From IMG/VR virus record IMGVR_UViG_3300032242_000021, positions 1 to 33,814 of that record: a stretch of 33,814 nucleotides of DNA; one strand, 5' to 3'. The translations under genes were made by a program, and so were the position numbers. The stretch is from a virus. The notes below the pieces were generated by a model, which saw only the letters and a program-made list of their open reading frames with translations, had not been told where the DNA came from and made no database searches. This document shows positions 23,088-28,479 of the stretch, one piece after another (position 1 is the stretch's first letter; each line of letters starts with the position of its first letter).

Positions 23088-23145
23088 TGATTTACGCAAA
23101 CGAATGAATGAACAAAATGAGATATGCAGCAAGAGTGGACGCTAA
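22948..23145 (+). CDS. Small basic helical protein
   Basis: A 65-residue protein with CAGGAGACT directly before the ATG at 22948. It is highly charged and helical (EATEWIKRYRKKALEEGRGE, TLADIAKRRGQAAADDLRKR) and resembles small proteins seen beside phage nuclease genes. It overlaps the preceding frame by 140 bases in the +1 frame and ends inside the next gene. A +1 frameshift at about 22940-22950 would fuse it to the preceding protein. Confidence 0.65.
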   Translation, partial: TMRHTEATEWIKRYRKKALEEGRGEAQYWWQQTLADIAKRRGQAAADDLRKRMNEQNEICSKSGR

Positions 23146-23383
23146 CCAAGAACAAATTGTTTCAGCATTAAGAGCCGCTGGCGCTTATGTCTGGATTATT
23201 GGCCTACCAGTTGACCTTTTAGTTGGGTTTCGTGGCCACACATTCTTGGTGGAAATTAAAAGTACCTCTAAAAAGCGTTTAACGGGCTTACAAGCCGACT
23301 TTTTTGAGAATTGGTCTGGAAGTACCTTGGCAAGAATTGATAGCCCTGAAGCGGCTTTACGCATGATTGGATTGATTAAATGA
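23117..23383 (+). CDS. PD-(D/E)XK-like nuclease, VRR-NUC type
   Basis: An 88-residue protein. It begins MRYAARVDANQEQIVSALRA, as in small phage VRR-NUC or resolvase-like proteins, then has the core D (PVDLLVGFRGHTFLVEIKS) with E and K in VEIK, and a following Gln (LQADFFENWSG). This is the D...ExK line of the PD-(D/E)XK fold. It may act on branched DNA. The ATG at 23108 is an alternative start; neither has a good ribosome site. It overlaps NinB by 4 bases. Confidence 0.82.
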   Translation: MRYAARVDANQEQIVSALRAAGAYVWIIGLPVDLLVGFRGHTFLVEIKSTSKKRLTGLQADFFENWSGSTLARIDSPEAALRMIGLIK

Positions 23384-23781
23384 TTATTTCATTGCACAAC
23401 CCTCAACAAGCCCACACAGTTCTGAAAGACCTATGGCCAAAGATCAAAGAAACTTTACAGGCGGGGAAACAACTGCGTTTAGAGATCAAAAATGCCACAA
23501 GAAGCAACGACCAAAATGCCCACTTTCATGCGCTTTTCAACAAAATTTCGTCAGAAATGGCAAAAGTCGGCTCTAAATGGGACGCTGATGATTGGAAAAG
23601 GCTCTTAATTGATCAATGGGCGCATGAGACAGGGCGCAAGGTGGGCAAGGTCGCACCGAGCCTAGACGGGGAACGAGTTGTTCAATTAGGGCTACAAAGT
23701 CACAAATTCACCAAAGAAGAAGGCTCAGAGTTCATTGAATGGCTCTTGGCATGGATGGCAGAAAAAGGAATAGAAGCATGA
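23380..23781 (+). CDS. ninB: NinB-type recombination protein
   Basis: A 133-residue protein of the NinB/Orf family. Typical segments are LEIKNATRSNDQNAHFHALF, KWDADDWKRLLIDQW and a C-terminal GSEFIEWLLAWMAEKG. In lambda, the protein binds SSB-coated single strands and helps load recombinase or annealing proteins. Here it would complement the minus-operon exonuclease and annealing protein. It overlaps both the upstream nuclease gene and the downstream zinc-ribbon gene by 4 bases. Confidence 0.88.
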   Translation: MIISLHNPQQAHTVLKDLWPKIKETLQAGKQLRLEIKNATRSNDQNAHFHALFNKISSEMAKVGSKWDADDWKRLLIDQWAHETGRKVGKVAPSLDGERVVQLGLQSHKFTKEEGSEFIEWLLAWMAEKGIEA

Positions 23782-24008
23782 TGTGTCCCCGCTGTGGGTC
23801 TGAAACCCTCAAAGTTATAGATACCCGTTCAAATCCCGAATTCGTCAGCCGCAAACGCCAATGTGAGAACAACCACAAGTTTTACACCAAAGAATATGCA
23901 ATATCCGAAACACAAATATGTGAGAAGCCAGAAACTCCTAAAGCTAGTGGCGGCTCTATCCTGTCAAAGCTGTGGCATGGACAATGGCGTTCAGGCGGCT
24001 CACAGTAA
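23778..24008 (+). CDS. NrdR-like zinc-ribbon protein
   Basis: A 76-residue protein starting in the ATGA overlap with ninB (ATGATG, so 23781 is also possible). The start CPRCGSETLKVIDTRSNPEF and SRKRQCENNHKFYTKE copy the NrdR zinc ribbon, except that the last Cys is replaced by His (CENNH). NrdR's ATP-cone is absent. It may be a stand-alone DNA-binding zinc ribbon acting on transcription. Its last 113 bases overlap the next gene in another frame. Confidence 0.7.
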   Translation: MMCPRCGSETLKVIDTRSNPEFVSRKRQCENNHKFYTKEYAISETQICEKPETPKASGGSILSKLWHGQWRSGGSQ

Positions 24009-24228
24009 TTGGGGTGGAGGTAAGGGGCGTGGCATCAAGGCTGATGACAATTTGGTCGCTGCCCTATGTTTGGCTTGCCACTATGAAATCGATCAGGGCA
24101 AAGACCTAACTAAGGAAGAACGCCAAAGAAAATGGGCAGAGGCTCACATTGGCACAGTTTTGTTGCTTTGCAAACAAGGAAGATGGCCTGTTGAAGTTCC
24201 ATTGCCTTTTGTGGCAGAATTTGAATAG
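23896..24228 (+). CDS. YbcO-like HNH nuclease
   Basis: A 110-residue protein. A basic N-terminus (QYPKHKYVRSQKLLKLVAAL) precedes the zinc-binding core: CQSCG, AAHSNWGGGKGRGIKADDN, then LCLACHYEIDQG. This is the pattern of phage YbcO-type nucleases, which cut single-stranded or branched DNA. The start at 23896 is preferred to 23863. It is the last gene before a strong terminator and overlaps the zinc-ribbon gene by 113 bases. Confidence 0.82.
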   Translation: MQYPKHKYVRSQKLLKLVAALSCQSCGMDNGVQAAHSNWGGGKGRGIKADDNLVAALCLACHYEIDQGKDLTKEERQRKWAEAHIGTVLLLCKQGRWPVEVPLPFVAEFE

Positions 24229-24247
24229 GCTATGCAGTTGCCTTTTT

Positions 24248-24272
24248 GGGGGTTGATTCCCCCGCTTTTTTT
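24248..24272 (+). terminator. Rho-independent terminator
   Basis: GGGGG (24248-24252), a TTGATT loop and CCCCC (24259-24263) are followed by GC and seven T. It ends the early plus-strand block after the YbcO-like gene. The loop doubles as a -35 box for the next promoter. Confidence 0.85.
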
Positions 24273-24280
24273 GGTATAGT
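24253..24280 (+). promoter_or_regulatory. Promoter with -35 box in terminator loop, leaderless start
   Basis: TTGATT (24253-24258), a 16-base spacer and TATAGT (24275-24280). The same -35 and spacing occur in the minus operon promoter. The -10 box ends 6 bases before the ATG at 24287, so the message should begin at the start codon. Confidence 0.65.
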
Positions 24281-24286
24281 GCAAAT

Positions 24287-24655
24287 ATGGAAAAAAATGC
24301 CGAAGTTGCCGAGTTCGTAGCTACTCTGTTTCACAGTGGCACGATTACCCATTTTCAGCATTTGCAGACACGGGAATTTTCAACACATAAGGCGTTGGGC
24401 AAGTTCTATCCCAAGATTGTTGAATTAGCCGACTCATTAGCTGAAAGCTATCAAGGTCGCTACAACACCCGCATGAAGAAGTTTCCTGATGAGTTGCACC
24501 AGCCACAGGAAACCCCGACTGAGTACCTGACACAACTCAAAGCGTTTGTTCAGGAAGCCCGTCAAGAAATCCCCCAAGATACAGAACTGCAAAACATCGT
24601 TGATGAAATTGCCGATCTGATCAATTCAACCTTGTATTTACTTACCCTTAAATAA
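24287..24655 (+). CDS. DUF5856-like helical protein (leaderless)
   Basis: A 122-residue helical protein resembling the phage DUF5856 family, thought to be ferritin-like four-helix bundles. Its signature is LFHSGTITHFQHLQTREFST with HKALGKFYPKIVELADSLAE and SYQGRY. His and Glu residues could bind metal, but this is unproven. No ribosome site precedes the ATG; the promoter -10 box is 6 bases away, so the message is probably leaderless. It heads the small-gene cluster leading to terminase. Confidence 0.78.
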   Translation: MEKNAEVAEFVATLFHSGTITHFQHLQTREFSTHKALGKFYPKIVELADSLAESYQGRYNTRMKKFPDELHQPQETPTEYLTQLKAFVQEARQEIPQDTELQNIVDEIADLINSTLYLLTLK

Positions 24656-24664
24656 GGAATCACC

Positions 24665-24865
24665 ATGAAAAAATTGACCAAAGACATGATGGGCTATGGC
24701 AACAGCGCAAAGATGGCTGGCAACCCCGTTCCTGACATGAAGTCAAACGGCAGCGTCAAAAACAACATCCCCAATGCCATGACAAACAAGGGCAAAGAGG
24801 AAAAGTTTGAGGGCGGCAAGCGTGAAGGCTCTTGCTATACTCACGACCGCAAGTCTTATCAGTAA
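24665..24865 (+). CDS. Small basic disordered protein
   Basis: A 66-residue, Lys/Gly/Asn-rich protein (KKLTKDMMGYGNSAKMAGNP, KGKEEKFEGGKREGSCYTHD) with an AAGGAATC ribosome site. Low complexity and positive charge suggest a flexible nucleic-acid-binding or virion-associated protein. No family recognised. It is the first of several small basic proteins in this block. Confidence 0.72.
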   Translation: MKKLTKDMMGYGNSAKMAGNPVPDMKSNGSVKNNIPNAMTNKGKEEKFEGGKREGSCYTHDRKSYQ

Positions 24866-24872
24866 AGCGAAA

Positions 24873-24900
24873 CGCCCCGCAGACGGAGAATCTGGGGGCG
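24873..24900 (+). promoter_or_regulatory. GC-rich hairpin between genes
   Basis: CGCCCCGCAGA (24873-24883) pairs with TCTGGGGGCG (24891-24900), 10 bp with one bulged base and a 7-base loop. No T run follows, so it is not a standard terminator; it may be an mRNA-stability or processing hairpin or a partial attenuator. Confidence 0.5.
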
Positions 24901-24930
24901 CTTCTAACCAAGCAATAAAAGAGGTATTGA

Positions 24931-25167
24931 ATGGCTGAATCACATTCTAATTGTGGAAACTGCCGATTCTTCAAGAATCAGCAAATCATGGGCATCTGTC
25001 GCCAAAGCCCCCAACAGCAGAACAAGCACCAAAGCGATTGGTGCGGTCAGCACGAACCCATGCAAGTTGAGGTCGTGAAACTTCCCGTGTATGACATCAT
25101 GACTGATGAGATGAAAGAGGTCTCAGTTCCTGTCAAAAAGAAGCCTGGGAGACCCAAGAAATGCTAA
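24931..25167 (+). CDS. Cysteine zinc-binding protein with AT-hook tail
   Basis: A 78-residue protein. The N-terminal half has a four-Cys pattern (NCGNCRFF, ICRQSP, DWCGQHEP) found in many small phage proteins and likely binding zinc or an iron-sulphur centre. The C-terminus, VKKKPGRPKKC, contains a textbook AT-hook core (PGRP flanked by Lys), which binds the minor groove of AT-rich DNA. GAGGT ribosome site. It overlaps the GroES-like gene by 7 bases. A DNA-binding regulator or chromatin-like protein is plausible. Confidence 0.75.
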   Translation: MAESHSNCGNCRFFKNQQIMGICRQSPQQQNKHQSDWCGQHEPMQVEVVKLPVYDIMTDEMKEVSVPVKKKPGRPKKC

Positions 25168-25418
25168 TCCCATTGCGTGATCGTGTTGTGGTAAAACCAC
25201 AGGTGCGAAATCTCTCCGACATTATTTTTGTAAACAACAAAGAACCCTTTAACGAAGGAACTATTGTCGCCATCGGCCCAAAGGTTTACGATGTCAAGGT
25301 GGGAGACTTCATTAAGTATGGGAACGGGGATTACCTTAATTGGCCCACCCAAAAGATTGATGGTCAGGATTACCAAATCATTCAAGAAGCCGACATTTGT
25401 GCGGTTGTGGAGGAATAA
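25161..25418 (+). CDS. GroES-like co-chaperonin
   Basis: An 85-residue protein with the GroES fold pattern: N-terminal LIPLRDRVVVKP, a mobile-loop region at about residues 16-31 (NLSDIIFVNNKEPFN) with hydrophobic IIF where GroES has IVL, then EGTIVAIGP, VKVGDFIKYG and the C-terminal strand DICAVVEE. It is slightly shorter than GroES (97). By analogy with T4 gp31, it would cap host GroEL and help fold the phage coat protein. P22 coat protein normally needs host GroEL/ES. It lies in the cluster before packaging and capsid genes. Confidence 0.85.
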   Translation: MLIPLRDRVVVKPQVRNLSDIIFVNNKEPFNEGTIVAIGPKVYDVKVGDFIKYGNGDYLNWPTQKIDGQDYQIIQEADICAVVEE

Positions 25419-25586
25419 ATGGCTACTTCAAAAGGGCTTTATGCCAACATCCATGCCAAACAAGAGCGCATCAAGGCTGAAAAAGCCGCAGGAAAGCCTG
25501 TAGAGCGCATGAGAGCAGTAGGCGCAAAGGGCGCACCCACAGCCGAGGCTTTCAAACAATCTGCCAAGACTGCAAAGAAGAAATAA
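25419..25586 (+). CDS. Small basic protein, 55 aa
   Basis: A short frame beginning directly after the GroES-like stop codon: GLYANIHAKQERIKAEKAAG, then ERMRAVGAKGAPTAEAFKQS, ending AKTAKKK. Very Lys/Ala-rich with a helical centre. The motif GLYANIHAK...R with KGAPTAEAFK is a recurrent small phage protein. Tight packing between neighbours supports reality. Function unknown; it may accompany DNA or the capsid. Confidence 0.75.
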   Translation: MATSKGLYANIHAKQERIKAEKAAGKPVERMRAVGAKGAPTAEAFKQSAKTAKKK

Positions 25587-25588
25587 TC

Positions 25589-25861
25589 ATGGCAAAGCAC
25601 GACAAGCCAATCCCCCATAAGACCACAGGCAAGGGGAAAACATACAACCCGACTGAAAAAGGTGCGGGAATGACCGCTAAAGGTCGTGCTGAATACAATG
25701 CCAAGAACGGCAGTAATTTAAAACCACCCGCCCCAAATCCTAAGACAAAAGCCGATGCTGGCAGAAAAGCATCATTTTGCGCTAGGATGGAGGGGGTAGT
25801 AAAAAACGCCAAAGGCCCTGCTGAACGAGCCAAGGCATCCCTCAAAAACTGGAACTGTTAA
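25589..25861 (+). CDS. DUF6321-like small basic protein
   Basis: A 90-residue basic protein. GAGMTAKGRAEYNAKNGSNLK, a GRKASFCARMEGV segment and a final LKNWNC match the DUF6321 pattern of small phage proteins found near packaging genes. Low complexity and charge suggest binding to nucleic acid. It follows the preceding gene by two bases. Confidence 0.8.
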   Translation: MAKHDKPIPHKTTGKGKTYNPTEKGAGMTAKGRAEYNAKNGSNLKPPAPNPKTKADAGRKASFCARMEGVVKNAKGPAERAKASLKNWNC

Positions 25862-25870
25862 AGGAACATT

Positions 25871-26275
25871 ATGTCTAATTCAATCGCCACTGGTGTAGCT
25901 TACCAAGACCCCGAATTCTCAACTGTTTACGCAACCCAAGAAATTGGTTACTCAACAGCAGCCCAAGGCTCTGTGACCCAATTAACCGACAAGTCCACAG
26001 CCGTGACTTTGAACAAGTCTGCTGGTCGCATCACAATGAACAATGCTTCATTGACAACAGCCACCAACGCCACATTCACCCTGAACAACAACCTGATCAG
26101 CGCAAATGACTGCGTGATTTTGACTATTTCAGGCGGTCAGACAACACCAGGCTCATACAATGTGTTCGGTAATTCTTTGAGCGCTGGCTCTGTCAGCATC
26201 ACCTTGCGTAACATCTCAGGCGGCACATTGTCTGAAGCCGTGATCATCAACTACGCCATCATTCATGGTCAGTGA
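25871..26275 (+). CDS. Beta-rich structural-type protein
   Basis: A 134-residue Ser/Thr/Asn-rich beta protein with SVTQLTDKSTAVTLNKSAGR, NNASLTTATNATFTLNNNL and a SEAVIINYAIIHG end. This pattern is common in phage virion decoration or fibre-like proteins. It resembles in style the proteins at 32906 and 33421. It lies upstream of terminase rather than next to coat genes. AAAGGAAC ribosome site; overlaps the next gene by one base. A decoration or baseplate-like surface protein is likely. Confidence 0.75.
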   Translation: MSNSIATGVAYQDPEFSTVYATQEIGYSTAAQGSVTQLTDKSTAVTLNKSAGRITMNNASLTTATNATFTLNNNLISANDCVILTISGGQTTPGSYNVFGNSLSAGSVSITLRNISGGTLSEAVIINYAIIHGQ

Positions 26276-26451
26276 TGAACTTTGAAGTAGTGAGCAAGCG
26301 TTTGGAAGAACTCCAAGCGCAAGCAAAACAACAAGAGGCGGTCTTGATGCAGCTCTCTGGGGCTATTCAAGACTGCCATTATTGGTTGAGTGAGTTAAGC
26401 AAGGAGAAGGCAAATGCCGCTGATAGCATCAATGACCCCCAAGGCGCTTAA
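26275..26451 (+). CDS. Small coiled-coil protein, 58 aa
   Basis: A short frame starting in a TGATG overlap: a helical, Gln-rich coiled coil (FEVVSKRLEELQAQAKQQEA), then MQLSGAIQDCHYWLSEL and a polar tail. The GAIQDC..WL motif recurs in small phage proteins before terminase. It overlaps the next gene by 38 bases. Confidence 0.72.
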   Translation: MNFEVVSKRLEELQAQAKQQEAVLMQLSGAIQDCHYWLSELSKEKANAADSINDPQGA

Positions 26452-26578
26452 AGCCAATATCAAAAAAGAGATAGAAGCTGGCAAGCCCATTAAACAGGCT
26501 GTCGCCATCGGTTACGCAGTAAAGCGTGAAGCCGAGAAAAAGGCACATAAAAAACCAACGCCTAAGACTAAAAAGTAA
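26414..26578 (+). CDS. Small basic protein with GKPIKQAVAIGY motif
   Basis: A 54-residue protein with AAGGAGAAGG before the ATG. PKALKANIKKEIEAGKPIKQ, AVAIGYAVKREAEKK and a Lys-rich end resemble the small phage family with a GKPxKQAxAIAY core (DUF6496-like). It precedes the terminase small subunit and is one of at least four small basic proteins in the block. Function unknown. Confidence 0.75.
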   Translation: MPLIASMTPKALKANIKKEIEAGKPIKQAVAIGYAVKREAEKKAHKKPTPKTKK

Positions 26579-26609
26579 TTTAGGCGCAAATACTTAGGAA
26601 TCGAATCGA

Positions 26610-26882
26610 ATGGCTGAAAGAGGCGGTCAAACAGGCAACCAGAACGCTGCTAAAAGCAGACTGTTCTATGACAAGTTGCGCCTTGTTTTAGTGCAAGAGC
26701 CGCATCGCCTCAGAAGCATTGCCGAACAACTGGTGAGCCAAGCCGAAGCGGGAGAGCCTTGGGCGATCAAAGAGATCATTGACCGAGTGGATGGCAAAGC
26801 AGTTCAGGCTACAACAATTGAGAACGCAGATGGAACACCCCTCTTGGGTGGGATTCAAGTCACATTCATTAAGCCCGAATGA
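26610..26882 (+). CDS. Terminase small subunit-like protein
   Basis: A 90-residue protein directly upstream of and overlapping the large terminase (ATGA). The N-terminus GGQTGNQNAAKSRLFYDKLR, and EAGEPWAIKEIIDRVDGKAV with a QVTFIKPE end, occur in small terminase or DUF5681-like proteins. It is much shorter than P22 gp3 (162), so a separate DNA-recognition domain may be missing. It would recognise the packaging start site. AGGAATC is 11 bases from the ATG, a long spacing. Confidence 0.78.
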   Translation: MAERGGQTGNQNAAKSRLFYDKLRLVLVQEPHRLRSIAEQLVSQAEAGEPWAIKEIIDRVDGKAVQATTIENADGTPLLGGIQVTFIKPE

Positions 26883-28153
26883 GCGATGTAACCGATGCCA
26901 TTGCCAAGGCAGAGTTTCCCGTTAAGTTGGAAGGTCTGTTTAAAAAGAGCCGTTACAAGGTTCTTTATGGCGGTCGAGGCGGGGCTAAAAGTTGGGGAAT
27001 TGCCAGAGCGTTATTGATCAAAGGCGCTAAAGACCCAATCCGCATATTGTGCGCCCGTGAGTTTCAGACATCCATCAAGGATTCGGTTCACAAGTTATTG
27101 TGCGACCAGATTGAGAGCCTGGGGCTTCTATCATTCTACGAAATCACCCAAACAAGCATCAGGGGCAGGAACGGCACAGAGTTTAGCTTTGTTGGCCTGA
27201 AAAACAATGTCTCAAACATCAAATCCTATGAGGGCGTTGACATCTGTTGGGTTGAAGAAGCCCAAACCACTAGCCGCCTGAGTTGGAACATTCTGATCCC
27301 AACCATCCGAAAGGAAGGCTCAGAGATATGGATCAGCTTCAACCCCGAACTAGAAACAGACGAGACTTATCAAAGGTTTGTGGCAAACCCACCCGCAGAC
27401 AGCATCACCATGAAGGTGAATTGGTACGACAACCCTTGGTTTCCCGACACCCTCAAACTTGAGAAAGATGCCCTCAAACAAAGGGATGAGGAAGCCTATA
27501 ACCAAGTCTGGGAAGGTTTATGCCGCCAAACTGTGGATGGGGCGATCTTTGCCAAAGAGATGCAACAGGCCGAGAAGGATGGGCGCATCTGCCGTGTTCC
27601 TTATGACGCTACAAAGCCAGTTCACGCAGTCTTTGACTTGGGATGGTCAGACAGCACAGCCATTTGGTTCTTGCAGTTTGTGGGCATGGAAACCCGCCTT
27701 ATTCGGTACATTGAGGACAGCCAAAAGACCATCAGTTATTACTTGGCGACCATGCAGACTTATGGCTATGTGTACGACACCATCTGGCTTCCCCATGACG
27801 CAGAGAATAAGACCTTGGCAGCAGCGGGTCGGTCAATTGATGACATCGTGAGAGCCGCAGGGTACAAGACTCAGATCATGCCAAGAGTGCCAATCCTAGA
27901 CTCAATTAATGCGGCAAGGACAATCTTCCCGAATTGCTACTTTGACAGGGAACACACGGCAGATGGCTTAGCTTGTCTCAGGCATTATCGATATGAGGTT
28001 GACCCCGATACAGGGCAGTTCAGCCGCAATCCGCTACATGATCACTACTCACACGGGGCTGATGCTTTCCGATATATTGCACTTATGATTAAAGAGCCGC
28101 CTAAACGCAAAAAGTCAGCGCAGATTGCAATGGCAAGCGGATGGATGGGTTGA
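26879..28153 (+). CDS. terL: Terminase large subunit
   Basis: A 424-residue DNA-packaging motor. The ATPase has Walker A GGRGGAKS (residues 31-38) and Walker B DICWVEE (121-127). The C-terminal RNaseH-like nuclease has VFDLGWSDST and a final HSHGADAFRYI-type segment (HDHYSHGADAFRYIALM). It is of the PBSX/P22-like Terminase_3 type. It pumps DNA into procapsids at the portal. It overlaps the small subunit and is followed at once by an HNH endonuclease, then the portal. Confidence 0.95.
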   Translation: MSDVTDAIAKAEFPVKLEGLFKKSRYKVLYGGRGGAKSWGIARALLIKGAKDPIRILCAREFQTSIKDSVHKLLCDQIESLGLLSFYEITQTSIRGRNGTEFSFVGLKNNVSNIKSYEGVDICWVEEAQTTSRLSWNILIPTIRKEGSEIWISFNPELETDETYQRFVANPPADSITMKVNWYDNPWFPDTLKLEKDALKQRDEEAYNQVWEGLCRQTVDGAIFAKEMQQAEKDGRICRVPYDATKPVHAVFDLGWSDSTAIWFLQFVGMETRLIRYIEDSQKTISYYLATMQTYGYVYDTIWLPHDAENKTLAAAGRSIDDIVRAAGYKTQIMPRVPILDSINAARTIFPNCYFDREHTADGLACLRHYRYEVDPDTGQFSRNPLHDHYSHGADAFRYIALMIKEPPKRKKSAQIAMASGWMG

Positions 28154-28154
28154 C

Positions 28155-28478
28155 ATGGAACGAATTGACATTACCCCAGAAGTTTTACATTCTGAATTTG
28201 AGTATTCAGATGGTCATTTGTTGTGGAAAAGGTCAAAAGGTCGTGTCAAAAAGGGATGCCAGGCGGGTCGCATAGTTAAAGATGGCTATGTCCAAACTTG
28301 CGTAAACAGGGTGAGATTGCTAAATCATCAAATTATTTTTATGATGTTTCATGGCTATATTCCAAAGGAAATTGACCATATAAACCGCAATGTAAGCGAC
28401 AATAGAATAGAAAATCTGCAAGCAACAACCCGATCTGCCAATTTACGCAATCGGAAAACATGGACACGGGGTAAATAG
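28155..28478 (+). CDS. HNH homing-type endonuclease
   Basis: A 107-residue HNH_3-type nuclease. A NUMOD4-like N-terminus (GHLLWKRSKGRVKKGCQAG, DGYVQTCV) precedes the HNH core LLNHQIIFMMFHGYIP with EIDHINRNVSDNRIENLQAT and SANLRNR. The start at 28155 is one base after the terminase stop; 28125 lies inside terL. It sits alone between terL and portal, a usual site for free-standing homing endonucleases in phages, and is the second HNH in the genome. Confidence 0.9.
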   Translation: MERIDITPEVLHSEFEYSDGHLLWKRSKGRVKKGCQAGRIVKDGYVQTCVNRVRLLNHQIIFMMFHGYIPKEIDHINRNVSDNRIENLQATTRSANLRNRKTWTRGK

Positions 28479-28479
28479 C

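Noticed and set aside
23820-23845. TTCAAATCC sequence resembling a tRNA T-arm
   Set aside because: It lies in the zinc-ribbon gene and no acceptor stem or anticodon arm can be built around it; no tRNA was seen in the window.
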